The position numbers and the translations under genes were made by a program. A DNA stretch of 64,000 nt, from assembly GCA_963787045.1 (NCBI GenBank), contig CAWBBR010000036.1, positions 62,001 to 126,000 on the forward strand, given 5' to 3'. Source of the DNA: DATJGR01 sp963787045. GTDB lineage: Bacteria > Pseudomonadota > Gammaproteobacteria > Pseudomonadales > Azotimanducaceae. This document shows positions 35,753-44,842 of this stretch, in pieces. A model generated the notes under the pieces. That model was given only the letters and a program-made list of their open reading frames with translations. It was not told the origin of the DNA and searched no databases. How positions within the stretch are numbered: the stretch's first letter is position 1; each line of letters starts with the position of its first letter.

Positions 35753-37168
35753 GTGAGTTCGAGGCGTCTCGTGCGAACCGTCATTGCAAAGCTTGCCGTC
35801 GCCGTCCTGCTGATGCTCTGGCAGACGCTCGCACATGCGGACTCCGGCAAGAAGACCCTCGAGGAGTTCGCCAAGCAGGGCCAGGTCTACGATGACCCGC
35901 GCTGGCAGGAATACGTGCAGAAGGTCGGGCAACGCCTGGTCGCAAACAGCCCCGAGCCGAACCGCGAGTTTCACTTCACCGTTCTGAATCTCTCCGACGT
36001 CAACGCATTTGCGATGCCCGACGGCTACATCTTCGTGTACCGCGGCTTGCTCGCGTATCTCGAAAGTGAAGATCAACTGGCGGCGGTGATCGGCCACGAG
36101 ATCGGTCACGTGGTGCTGCACCATTCCGCGAAGAAGAATGCGTTGGGCGCCGTCGGGAACGTCGCGGGGTTCGTCGCTGCCGTGATTACCGGCGTCGGTC
36201 AGGTCAGAGACGTTACGAATCAGGCCACCGACACCGTGGTTTCAGGTTACGGCCGCGACATGGAACTGCAGGCCGACCAGATGGGCGGCGAGATCATCGC
36301 CAAGGCCGGTTACAACCCGTTCGCGATGATCGAGGTGATCCAGGTTCTGAAAGACCAGGAGTTGTTCGCGACGCAGGTGGGCGGCGAACAGAAGAGCTAT
36401 CACGGCGTGTTCGCGTCGCACCCGCAGAACGACAAACGGTTGCACGACGCAGTCGAGGGGAACGCGAAGTACCTGCCTGCCGAAGTCGTCGAACCTGTCG
36501 GCGATTTCTGGGAGGACATCAACGGTCTCGTGTACGGCAACCAGGCGAGCGCCGGAATCGTCAAGGATCAGACCTTCTATCACGAAGGTTTGCGCGTGGT
36601 CGTGACGTTCCCTACCGGTTGGGACGTGTCGAGTTCGTCGTCGAAGGTCACCGGTATCTCGCCGTCGGGCAACATGGCCGGGAACATCACGTTCCAGCGA
36701 CAGGAAGCGCCGAAGTCGAAACAGACTCCGAAGGAGTATGTGATCGACACGTTGAAGCGCGACGACATCGTCTCCGGCGAAGACGTGAAAGTCGGCGACT
36801 ACGCCGGATACATTGCCAAGGTCGATCTCGCGAAGGGGAACCTGAAGGCGAGCATGATCGCGGTCATCTTCAAGGATGGCGGCGTGTATCTATTCAAGGG
36901 TGAAGCGGGCGAGGGCGGCGACGCTGCGCAGTTCGAGTCCGATTTTCGCGCCACAGTGCAGTCGTTCAGGCCGATGCAACCCGGCGATCTGAAGGTTGCC
37001 AACAACCAACGGATCAAAGTGATCGAAGCCAAGCCGGGCGACACCTACGCGTCTCTGGCGGCCAAGTCGTCCATCAAAAACCACCCGGAAGAGACGCTTC
37101 GGTTGCTGAACGGCGATCATCCGCTCGGCGAACCGCGCGCCGGCAATCCGATCAAGATCGTTCAGTAG
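35753..37168 (+). CDS. M48-family periplasmic metalloprotease
   Basis: This 471-residue protein has a signal peptide (IAKLAVAVLLMLWQTLAHA). The zinc protease motif HEIGH lies at 115-119, with a downstream metal ligand likely in GRDMELQADQMGG. Family landmarks MPDGYIFVYRGLL and FASHPQNDKRL are present. The C-terminal half is a beta-rich domain ending in a LysM-like segment (VIEAKPGDTYASLAAKSSI). It resembles BepA/LoiP-type periplasmic proteases in outer-membrane quality control, but with a longer C-terminus. GTG 35753 or an internal GTG seven codons later may be the start. It is convergent with mrcA. Confidence 0.88.
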   Translation: MSSRRLVRTVIAKLAVAVLLMLWQTLAHADSGKKTLEEFAKQGQVYDDPRWQEYVQKVGQRLVANSPEPNREFHFTVLNLSDVNAFAMPDGYIFVYRGLLAYLESEDQLAAVIGHEIGHVVLHHSAKKNALGAVGNVAGFVAAVITGVGQVRDVTNQATDTVVSGYGRDMELQADQMGGEIIAKAGYNPFAMIEVIQVLKDQELFATQVGGEQKSYHGVFASHPQNDKRLHDAVEGNAKYLPAEVVEPVGDFWEDINGLVYGNQASAGIVKDQTFYHEGLRVVVTFPTGWDVSSSSSKVTGISPSGNMAGNITFQRQEAPKSKQTPKEYVIDTLKRDDIVSGEDVKVGDYAGYIAKVDLAKGNLKASMIAVIFKDGGVYLFKGEAGEGGDAAQFESDFRATVQSFRPMQPGDLKVANNQRIKVIEAKPGDTYASLAAKSSIKNHPEETLRLLNGDHPLGEPRAGNPIKIVQ

Positions 37169-37185
37169 GCCCCTGCAGGAGGCCC

Positions 37186-39621
37186 TCAGAAAATGTCGAT
37201 CGTCCGCACCGGTTGTTTCGAGTCGATGTCGGTGGCGGTCTGGCTCGAGGCGCGCGCGGTCGGCGCGTGATCGGCCAGGAAATACTCGAACAGCGCGTTC
37301 TGCTGATCGGGTGAAGCCGGCTCGCCGGTTCTCGGGTCGATCTTCAGCGATACGACGTCGGATGGCTGCTGGCGCGTCTCTTCCGGCACGCCTTCGAGCG
37401 CGACCTTCATGAAGTCCATCCAGATCGGTAACGGCGAGTTGGAGCCGTATTCGTTGTCACCGACGGGCCGATGGTCGCTGAATCCGACCCAGACCGATGC
37501 GACCAGGTTTTTCTGGTATCCGTTGAACCAGGTATCGGCCTCATTCGTCGTTCCGGTCTTGCCGGCCAGATCGTTGCGATTGAGGCTCTTCGCGCGGATC
37601 GCGGTGCCGCGCCGGATCACGTCCTGCAGCATCGAGTTCATGATGAAGGCGTTGCCTTCGTCGAGCACGCGAGGCGCCGGGATCGGTGCGTCCGAATTGG
37701 TGGCCACTTCCGGCGACGGCTGATCGGTGACGTCGGGTGGGTTCTCCGGCTGCGGACATTCCGGGCAGACCACCGGGTAGCGCGCCTTGTAGATGGTCTC
37801 GCCGGACAAGTTGCGCACCTCTTTCACGATGTTGGGCTCGACGAGGTAACCGCCGTTCGCGAACGTGGCATACGCGCGAGCCATTTGCATCGGGGTAACG
37901 CCCATGGTCCCGCCGCCGATGGCGAGCTGGGTGTTGCGCGGAAAATCGGTGGTGTCGAAGCCGAACCGTTTGACGTAATCGAGCACTGGACCCGCCCCGA
38001 CAGTTAGCAGCACTCGAATCGACACCAGGTTGATCGACCGATACAGCGCTTCGCGCAGCCGCGTCGGTCCGTTGAAACGCGAGCCGTCGTTCTTCGGCCG
38101 ATAGGTCGTCTCCAGGTTCTCGTCTTCGAAGACGAGCGGGGCGTCCATGAAGATCGTCGCGGGTGTAACGCCGCTGTCGAGCGCAGCAGAGTAGACGAAC
38201 GGTTTGAATCCGGACCCGGGCTGTCGCGACGCCTGCAGCGCATGGTTGTACTGGTTCGCGGCGAAATCGAATCCGCCTACGATCGCCTTGACGGCGCCGT
38301 TGGTGGGATTCATCGCAACGATCGTTGCCTGAATCTCGGGCATCTGCGACAACATCCAGCCTTCCTTCAGGTGCCGGAGCCAGACGATGTCGCCCGCTGC
38401 TACGACATCGGCCGCTTTGGTCGGTGGGGCACCACGAGCGTTGGCGTCGATCAGGCGGCTTGCCCACTTGTAGCCGTCGAGACCGATCGAGACCGTCTCA
38501 CCGTTGGCCAGCATTGCCGAGAATTGCGCCCCGTCGGCGGCGACCACCACGCCGGATTCGAGACCCACGTGCGACGGATATGGGACCAGCGCGTTCTGAA
38601 CCGCGATCCGCTTTGCGCCTGCCTCGGTCGGTAAATCGGTGTGGGCGAGCGGACCGCGAAAGCCGTGGCGTCGGTCGTATCGGAACACGCCGTCGCGGAC
38701 CGCTTTGGTGGCGACGTCCTGCAGATGCGCGTCGATCGTGGTCATCGCTTCGTAGCCGCTCGAGTACACATCCGCGCCGTAGCGGGCGACCAGTTGCTGA
38801 CGAACCCACTCTGACGCGTATGGTGCGGCGATATCGAGGTCGCGCTCGTGCACACTCGCCGTGTTCGGTGAATTCACCGCTACGTCGTATTGCTCCTGGG
38901 TGATGGAGCCCTGTTCGAGCATTCGCGACAGCACGAGGTTGCGGCGCTTCATGGACCGCTCGGGTCCGTTGATCGGGTTGCCGGCGGTCGGCGCCTGCGG
39001 AATGCCGGCCAGCATCGCGAGCTGTGCGACGTCGAGCTGATTCAGAGGACGGCCATAGTAGGTCAGGGCCGCCGCCTGGGCGCCGTACGCGCGCTTTCCA
39101 AACGGCACCACGTTGAAATAGAGCTCGAGGATCTGGTCTTTGGTCAGTTCCCGCTCGATCTTCAGCGCCAGCAGCATTTCCTTGAACTTGCGGATGAACG
39201 TCTGCTCGGGGCTGAAAGAGATGTTCTTGGCCAGCTGCATCGTGATCGTGCTGGCGCCGGACCTGATCTCCCGGTTCACCAACAATTCGATCGAGTCGTT
39301 CAACAGCGAGATGAAATCGACGCCGCCGTGCGAATAGAAGCGCTTGTCTTCGGTATCGAGCAGGGCACGGATGAATAGCGGCGGCACGTCGCCGAGCGTC
39401 AACGGAATGACTCGGCGTTCGCCGAATTCGGCCATCAATTGACCGCCTTCGGCGAAGACTCTGAGCGGCGTCTCTATCCGAACATGGCGGTACGTCTCAG
39501 CTGTTGGAATTTGTGGGTTTAGATAGAGGAAAACCCCCGCGAGACTGAGCACTGCACCACATACAGCCGTCCAGACCAACCACATAATGCTGACGAATCT
39601 CGTACGCGACCGCGAACTCAT
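37186..39621 (-). CDS. mrcA: Bifunctional penicillin-binding protein 1A
   Basis: This 811-residue class A PBP polymerizes and cross-links peptidoglycan. The N-terminal membrane helix (IMWLVWTAVCGAVLSLAGVF) precedes the glycosyltransferase domain with LDTEDKRFYSHGGVD and ASTITMQLAKN. An OB-like insert follows, then the transpeptidase domain with SxxK in RQPGSGFKPF (about 480), SxN in RSINLVS, and KTGT in LAGKTGTTNEADTW (about 690). It is divergent from the pilMNOPQ operon, the standard arrangement in gammaproteobacteria. No frame break. Confidence 0.96.
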   Translation of the reverse strand: MSSRSRTRFVSIMWLVWTAVCGAVLSLAGVFLYLNPQIPTAETYRHVRIETPLRVFAEGGQLMAEFGERRVIPLTLGDVPPLFIRALLDTEDKRFYSHGGVDFISLLNDSIELLVNREIRSGASTITMQLAKNISFSPEQTFIRKFKEMLLALKIERELTKDQILELYFNVVPFGKRAYGAQAAALTYYGRPLNQLDVAQLAMLAGIPQAPTAGNPINGPERSMKRRNLVLSRMLEQGSITQEQYDVAVNSPNTASVHERDLDIAAPYASEWVRQQLVARYGADVYSSGYEAMTTIDAHLQDVATKAVRDGVFRYDRRHGFRGPLAHTDLPTEAGAKRIAVQNALVPYPSHVGLESGVVVAADGAQFSAMLANGETVSIGLDGYKWASRLIDANARGAPPTKAADVVAAGDIVWLRHLKEGWMLSQMPEIQATIVAMNPTNGAVKAIVGGFDFAANQYNHALQASRQPGSGFKPFVYSAALDSGVTPATIFMDAPLVFEDENLETTYRPKNDGSRFNGPTRLREALYRSINLVSIRVLLTVGAGPVLDYVKRFGFDTTDFPRNTQLAIGGGTMGVTPMQMARAYATFANGGYLVEPNIVKEVRNLSGETIYKARYPVVCPECPQPENPPDVTDQPSPEVATNSDAPIPAPRVLDEGNAFIMNSMLQDVIRRGTAIRAKSLNRNDLAGKTGTTNEADTWFNGYQKNLVASVWVGFSDHRPVGDNEYGSNSPLPIWMDFMKVALEGVPEETRQQPSDVVSLKIDPRTGEPASPDQQNALFEYFLADHAPTARASSQTATDIDSKQPVRTIDIF

Positions 39622-39705
39622 GTTTTCTCTGATATTGTTAAGGTGTTACCTGCAATGTCGGACCCTAACTTGTGATCCGTACAGCATTTTTCTAAGCGTA
39701 CCCGA

Positions 39706-39734
39706 TTGCTCTGACGATCAGACTGGTATTTAAT
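39706..39734 (+). promoter_or_regulatory. Promoter of pilMNOPQ with an internal inverted repeat
   Basis: TTGCTC (39706-39711) and TTTAAT (39729-39734) are 17 bases apart, a fair sigma-70 match about 50 bases before the pilM start. Between them the perfect repeat TCTGA-CGA-TCAGA (39710-39722) could be an operator. Both are read from sequence only. Confidence 0.45.
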
Positions 39735-39786
39735 TCTGAATCGCACGAAACGGACGTAAGTGCCCGCGCCTGTAAGGAAAATTACC

Positions 39787-40852
39787 GTGTTTGGCCTTTT
39801 CAAGAAGAAGTCGGAAACACTCCTGGGGCTCGATATCAGCTCCACCTCCGTAAAGCTTCTGGAACTATCGAAGGCGGGCGGCCGCTATCGCGTAGAAGCT
39901 TACGGCGTTGAACCGCTGCCGCCTAATGCAGTGGTAGAGAAGAATATCAGCGACGTCGAAGGTGTTGGAGAAGCAATCAAGCGACTGGTCAGTCGCTCGA
40001 AAGGCAGCTCCAAACTGTCGGCGGTCGCGGTGGCCGGCTCCGCGGTCATCACGAAGACCATCGAAATGGATTCTTCGCTGTCGGATGACGAGCTCGAAAA
40101 CCAGATCACCGTCGAAGCCGACCAGTACATTCCCTACCCGTTGGACGAAGTCGCGATCGATTTCGAAGTCCAGGGTCTCTCCGAGCGCAATCCCGAGCAG
40201 GTCGAAGTGCTGCTTGCGGCGTGCCGGAAGGAGAACGTCGAACTGCGCGAAGCGGCGCTCGATCTCGGCGGCCTGAAGGCGCGCGTGGTCGACATCGAGG
40301 CGCACGCCATGAAGCGGGCGTTCGAACTGATCAAGTCGCAGCTTGGCGAGAACGCAGACGATCTCGTCGTCGCGATCATCGACATCGGCGCCACCATGAC
40401 GACGCTGTCGGTGCTAGCGGACGACCGCTCGATCTATACGCGGGAACAGTTGTTCGGCGGCAAGCAGCTGACGGAAGAGATTCAGCGCCGCTACAGCCTG
40501 TCGTTCGAAGAAGCCGGACTCGCGAAGAAGCAAGGTGGTTTGCCGGACGACTACGAAGCGGAGGTGCTGCAACCATTCAAGGAAGCGGTGCTGCAGCAGG
40601 TCACGCGTTCGTTGCAGTTCTTCTTTTCGTCGAGCCAGTACGACGACGTCGACTACATCGTGCTCGCCGGCGGTACTGCATCGATCGAAGGTCTGGGCGA
40701 GACTGATCGAGAACAAACTCGGTACGCCGACCGTCATCGCCAACCCGTTCGTCGACATGTCGATCGCGTCGAAAGTGGATGCCAACGCGCTCGCCAATGA
40801 CGCACCCGCGATGATGATTGCCTGTGGTCTGGCCATGAGGAGCTTCGACTGA
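39787..40852 (+). CDS. pilM: Type IV pilus assembly protein PilM, one frameshift
   Basis: PilM is the cytoplasmic actin-like ring component of the type IVa pilus alignment complex. GTG 39787 gives FGLFKKKSETLLGLDISSTSVKLLEL, with AAGGA about eight bases upstream. Further blocks are VEADQYIPYPLDEVAIDF, IIDIGATMTTLSVL and VLAGGTASIEGL. Near 40697 one extra G turns LARLIENKLG into another frame; afterwards VIANPFVDMSIASKVD and GLAMRSFD complete a normal PilM of about 355 codons. The stop overlaps the pilN start by one base. Confidence 0.92.
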
Positions 40853-41421
40853 TGGCGCGTATCAACCTACTCCCCTGGCGAGAATGGGAGCGCGAGCGGC
40901 GTAAGAACGAGTTCCTGATCCGCCTGGGCGGATCGGTGCTGTTCGGCGCTCTGATCGTGTTCGCCGGCGGCTGGTACCTCGACAATTCGGTCGACCACCA
41001 GAACGCCCGCAACCAGTTCATCAAGGACAAGATCGCCGTGCTGGATCAACAGATCGCCGAGATCCGCGATCTGCGGCAGAAGCGCGAGCAGTTGCTGGCG
41101 CGCATGCGCGTGATTCAGGAGCTGCAAGGCAACCGGCCGGTGATCGTCCGCGTCTTCGACGAACTCGTTAGAACGTTGGCCAAAGGCGTGTTCTTCACGT
41201 CGATGAAGCTCGACGGCCACACCCTTGCCGTCGACGGCACAGCCGAGTCGAACAACCGCATCTCGTCGGAAATGCGCAACCTCGAAGCGTCCGAGTGGTT
41301 CAAAGAGCCCAACCTCAAAGGCATCAAGGAAAATACCGACGCGGGCGCTCAGGCGAGCAACTTCCAGATGACGGTCGTGCAGACCAGTCCGAAGAAGCCC
41401 GGGGCGGAAGGGGAGGAATAA
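40852..41421 (+). CDS. pilN: Type IV pilus assembly protein PilN
   Basis: This 189-residue bitopic protein starts with the PilM-binding motif ARINLLPWRE. A membrane helix (VLFGALIVFAGGWYL) and coiled coil (IAVLDQQIAEIRDLRQKREQLL) follow, then a small periplasmic domain. PilN and PilO form heterodimers that connect PilM with PilP and PilQ. It is tightly spaced with its neighbours. Confidence 0.95.
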   Translation: MARINLLPWREWERERRKNEFLIRLGGSVLFGALIVFAGGWYLDNSVDHQNARNQFIKDKIAVLDQQIAEIRDLRQKREQLLARMRVIQELQGNRPVIVRVFDELVRTLAKGVFFTSMKLDGHTLAVDGTAESNNRISSEMRNLEASEWFKEPNLKGIKENTDAGAQASNFQMTVVQTSPKKPGAEGEE

Positions 41422-41424
41422 GGG

Positions 41425-42039
41425 ATGGCGCTTCAGGACACACTGGACCAGCTGCGTGGGCTCGAGATCGCCGATCTCGACGTCAACAACATCGGCGGCT
41501 GGCCCGGACCGCTCAAGGCCATCATTCTCGTGGCGCTGTTCGTCGTGGTGGTCGTTATCGGCTACTTCTTCTACCTGACGGATAAGCAGACCGTGCTCGA
41601 AGGCGCGCAGAAACAGGAAGCGGCGCTGCGCAGCGAATACGAAAGCAAGGCGTTCCAGGCGGCCAACCTGCCGCAGTACCGGCAACAGAAAGACGAAATG
41701 GAAGCGTCGTTCGGAACCATGTTGCGGCAATTGCCCAGCGACACCGAAGTTCCCGGTCTGATCGAAGACATTACGCTTGCCGCGCTCGACAACGGACTCG
41801 TCATCGAGAGCATCGACCTGCAGCCGGAGCGGAAGGCGGAGTTCTACGTCGAGCTGCCGATCACGATCGTCGTCAGCGGCGAGTATCACAATATCGGTGC
41901 GTTCGTGTCGGCCGTCGCCAACCTGTCGCGGATCGTGACGCTGCACGATTTCAACATCAAACCGGTTAAGTCACCGACGGATCTGAAGATGTCGATCGTC
42001 GCGAAGACGTATCGGTATCTGGGAGATGAGGACAAGTAA
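41425..42039 (+). CDS. pilO: Type IV pilus assembly protein PilO
   Basis: This 204-residue partner of PilN has a membrane helix at about residues 30-50 (IILVALFVVVVVIGYFFYL), a coiled coil, and the periplasmic domain with VPGLIEDITLAALDNGLVIESIDL and ELPITIVVSGEYHNIGAFVSAVANL. It starts three bases after pilN and overlaps pilP by one base. Confidence 0.95.
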   Translation: MALQDTLDQLRGLEIADLDVNNIGGWPGPLKAIILVALFVVVVVIGYFFYLTDKQTVLEGAQKQEAALRSEYESKAFQAANLPQYRQQKDEMEASFGTMLRQLPSDTEVPGLIEDITLAALDNGLVIESIDLQPERKAEFYVELPITIVVSGEYHNIGAFVSAVANLSRIVTLHDFNIKPVKSPTDLKMSIVAKTYRYLGDEDK

Positions 42040-42578
42040 TGCGCGCGCCAAGACAAGCATTGCTGACGCTGGCCGTTGCCGCGCTGATTGCCGGCTGTTC
42101 GTCGAGCAACGACTACCAGGACATCAAAACGTTCATGGACGAAGTGGACGCGCGCGGCAAGGGTCAGATCGAACCGTTGCCGGAGTTTCTCCCGTACCAG
42201 GCGTTCGCCTACAGCGCGGGCAGCATGCGCAGTCCGTTCGAACCCCCGGTCGTCGTGAAGCCGGTCGACCCGAACAAGAAGACCGCATTGGTCAAACCCG
42301 ATCCGAATCGCGTCAAGCAGTTCCTCGAACAATTCAACATTGGCGCGATAGGGATGGTAGGAACGCTCTCCCAAGGTGCTCGCCTGTACGGTCTCGTACG
42401 CGACCCGAATGGCGGCGTGCACCGAGTGCAAATGGGAGACTACATGGGAATGGATAACGGAAAGATTCTCGCAATCGACGAGAACAAGATCGAGCTACTA
42501 GAGATTGTGTCCGACGGTACAGGCGGTTGGGTAGAGCGCGAACGCACCGTGAACCTTGGAGGAGGCGCTCAGTCATGA
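42039..42578 (+). CDS. pilP: Type IV pilus lipoprotein PilP
   Basis: This 179-residue lipoprotein has lipobox IAGC (acylated Cys about residue 20). A flexible N-terminal part with FAYSAGSMRSPFEPP binds PilN/PilO. The C-terminal beta domain (MVGTLSQGARLYGLVRDPNGGVHRVQMGDYMGMDNGKI) contacts the PilQ secretin. It overlaps pilQ by four bases. Confidence 0.95.
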   Translation: MRAPRQALLTLAVAALIAGCSSSNDYQDIKTFMDEVDARGKGQIEPLPEFLPYQAFAYSAGSMRSPFEPPVVVKPVDPNKKTALVKPDPNRVKQFLEQFNIGAIGMVGTLSQGARLYGLVRDPNGGVHRVQMGDYMGMDNGKILAIDENKIELLEIVSDGTGGWVERERTVNLGGGAQS

Positions 42579-44767
42579 GGGTGAAGAATATGGAAGCAAG
42601 AACTTCGGCATTGCATCGGGCGCGTGCGCGCGGCGCGATGACTGGACTGATCGCGGTGCTGGCGTGGCTGGTTGCCGGAACGGCGATGGCATCCACCATG
42701 GAGTCCATCGAGTTCTCGTCGCTGCCCGGTGACAAGACCGAAATTCGCATGAAATTCGACGGCGCACCGCCGGATCCCAAGGGCTACACGATCGAATCGC
42801 CGGCACGTATCGCGCTCGATCTGATGGATACGAAGAGCGCGCTGACGACGAAGTATCACAGCCTCGGCACCGGCAACGCGCGCGAAGTGACGGTCATCGA
42901 AGCGAAAGACCGCACGCGCGTCATCGTCAACCTGACGCAACTCGTACCGTACGAAACCAAAGTCGAAGGCGACACGCTGTTCATGTACGTCGGTGGCGGT
43001 GCCGCCACGCAGGCGATTCCGTCGCCGTCGAAATACGGCGACGCCGACGTGGTGAAAAGCGAAGTTGCACCGTCGCGTGACTCGCACGTTTCCGATGTGG
43101 ACTTCCGTCGCGGTGAGAACGGCGAAGGCCGCATCGTCGTCACGCTGTCGGACCCGAAAGCACCGGTCGACGTCAGCAGCGAAGGCGGCGTGATCAAAGT
43201 GCAGATTCGCAACACGCAGTTGCCCGACAGTCTGCGACGCCGCCTCGACGTCACCGACTTCGCAACGCCGGTTCAAGTAGTCGATGCCGTTCAAGTCGGC
43301 CCGAACATCGCGATCACGATCGCCGCGAAGGGTAACTACGATTACCTCGCGTATCAGGCCGACCAGACGCTGACCGTCAACGTGAACCCGATCACCGACA
43401 AAGAGCTGGCGCAGCGCGACGACGTATTCAAGTACAAAGGTGAGAAGCTGTCGCTGAACTTCCAGGACATCGAAGTCCGTTCGGTGCTGCAGCTGATCGC
43501 CGACTTCACCGACCTGAACCTGGTCGCGAGCGACACCGTTTCGGGCCGCATCACGTTGCGTCTGAAGAACGTACCGTGGGATCAGGCGCTCGAACTGATT
43601 CTGAAGACCAAGGGCCTCGACAAGCGTCAGGTCGGCAACGTTCTGCTGGTTGCGCCTGCTGCGGAAATCGCGGCACGCGAGAAACTCGAACTCGAGAATC
43701 AGCGGCAGATCTCCGAACTCGCACCATTGCGCACCGAGTTCATCCAGGTGCGCTACGCGAATGCGACCGAACTGTACAAACTGTTCAGCTCGAGTGCCGG
43801 TGGCAAGGGCGGTTCCGGTCCGGCGGGCGCGGCTGCGCAGCCTTCGGGTGGAGCGGGCGGCGGTCGTAACTCGATCGTGTCGTCGCGCGGCAGCGTAATC
43901 GTCGACGAACGCACCAACTCGATCATCCTGACCGACACGGCGGATCGTCTCGAAGAGTTTCGCAAAGTGATTGCGCGCCTCGACATCCCCGTTCGTCAGG
44001 TGTTGATCGAATCGCGGATCGTCACGGCGAGCACGAACTTCGATCAGGAACTGGGCATTCGCTGGGGCGGTGCGAGCCTGACGAACTCGAACGGCACGAC
44101 CATCAAGACCGGCGGCAGTCTGAACACGTTGAACGAGTTGCAGAACATCGCGACGACAGGTACCGGACAGGTCACGTCTCCGGACGATCTGGTCGTCGAC
44201 CTCGGCGTTGCTGCGGCGAGTTCGAGCTTCGGTATCGGCTTTACCGGGTCCGACTACCTGGTCGACCTGGAACTCACAGCGCTCGAAGTCGATGGTCGCG
44301 CCCAGGTCGTTGCACGGCCGAAGGTGATTACCGCCGATAAGCAGATGGCCGAGATCCGGTCGGGTACGGAGATTCCGTATCAGGAAGCGTCGAGCAGCGG
44401 TGCAACGTCGGTATCGTTCAAAGAAGCCGTGCTGTCGCTCGAAGTGACACCGCAGATCACGCCGGACGATCGGATCATCATGACTCTGAAGGTGAACCAG
44501 GACTCGGTCGGCCAGGTGTTCAACGGCGTTCCGAGTATCGACACGAACCAGGTCAAGACGCAGGTGCTGGTCGACAACGCCCAAACGGTCGTACTGGGTG
44601 GCATCTTCAAGGATCAGGTGACGGAGTCGACCGAGAAGACGCCGTTCCTCGGCGATCTTCCGTACGTCGGTCGGTTGTTCCGCAAGACGCTCGACAAGAC
44701 GGACAAGCAGGAACTGCTGATCTTCATCACGCCGCGGATCATTCAGGACTCTCTGACGACGCGGTGA
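42575..44767 (+). CDS. pilQ: Type IV pilus secretin PilQ
   Basis: This 730-residue outer-membrane secretin has a signal peptide (MTGLIAVLAWLVAGTAMA), AMIN domains (residues 35-260) for peptidoglycan or septal targeting, and an N0/STN domain (YKGEKLSLNFQDIEVRSVLQLIADF). An N1 domain with a Gly/Ser-rich loop follows. The secretin domain carries VIVDERTNSIILTDT, VARPKVITADKQMAEI, IPYQEASSSGATSV and VVLGGIF. It forms the gated channel for the type IVa pilus. The ATG overlaps the pilP stop. This is a second secretin in the window, distinct from MshL. Confidence 0.96.
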   Translation: MRVKNMEARTSALHRARARGAMTGLIAVLAWLVAGTAMASTMESIEFSSLPGDKTEIRMKFDGAPPDPKGYTIESPARIALDLMDTKSALTTKYHSLGTGNAREVTVIEAKDRTRVIVNLTQLVPYETKVEGDTLFMYVGGGAATQAIPSPSKYGDADVVKSEVAPSRDSHVSDVDFRRGENGEGRIVVTLSDPKAPVDVSSEGGVIKVQIRNTQLPDSLRRRLDVTDFATPVQVVDAVQVGPNIAITIAAKGNYDYLAYQADQTLTVNVNPITDKELAQRDDVFKYKGEKLSLNFQDIEVRSVLQLIADFTDLNLVASDTVSGRITLRLKNVPWDQALELILKTKGLDKRQVGNVLLVAPAAEIAAREKLELENQRQISELAPLRTEFIQVRYANATELYKLFSSSAGGKGGSGPAGAAAQPSGGAGGGRNSIVSSRGSVIVDERTNSIILTDTADRLEEFRKVIARLDIPVRQVLIESRIVTASTNFDQELGIRWGGASLTNSNGTTIKTGGSLNTLNELQNIATTGTGQVTSPDDLVVDLGVAAASSSFGIGFTGSDYLVDLELTALEVDGRAQVVARPKVITADKQMAEIRSGTEIPYQEASSSGATSVSFKEAVLSLEVTPQITPDDRIIMTLKVNQDSVGQVFNGVPSIDTNQVKTQVLVDNAQTVVLGGIFKDQVTESTEKTPFLGDLPYVGRLFRKTLDKTDKQELLIFITPRIIQDSLTTR

Positions 44768-44778
44768 TCCCAACGCGA

Positions 44779-44800
44779 GGGACAGACTTGCAACTGTCCC
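44779..44800 (+). repeat. REP-like hairpin after pilQ
   Basis: GGGACAG and CTGTCCC flank the eight-base loop ACTTGCAA, a perfect 7-bp palindrome 12 bases after the pilQ stop, followed by CGTATTAG. It may act as a weak terminator. The GGGACAG/CTGTCCC sequence also resembles short extragenic repeats found in many proteobacteria, but I see only one copy here. Confidence 0.4.
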
Positions 44801-44812
44801 CGTATTAGACTG

Positions 44813-44835
44813 AACGGCGCCCTCATGGCGCCGTT
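44813..44835 (+). promoter_or_regulatory. Perfect hairpin at the aroK start
   Basis: AACGGCGCC and GGCGCCGTT form a 9-bp stem around a CTCAT loop, ending eight bases before the ATG at 44843. The alternative ATG at 44825 lies partly in the loop. It could limit ribosome access or act as a pilQ/aroK boundary structure. Confidence 0.5.
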
Positions 44836-44842
44836 CGTCGTT

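Noticed and set aside
37168..37184. Palindrome-like GGCCCCTGCAGGAGGCC between the M48 protease and mrcA stops
   Set aside because: The pairing is imperfect, with almost no loop and no T tract on either strand; too weak to call a bidirectional terminator.
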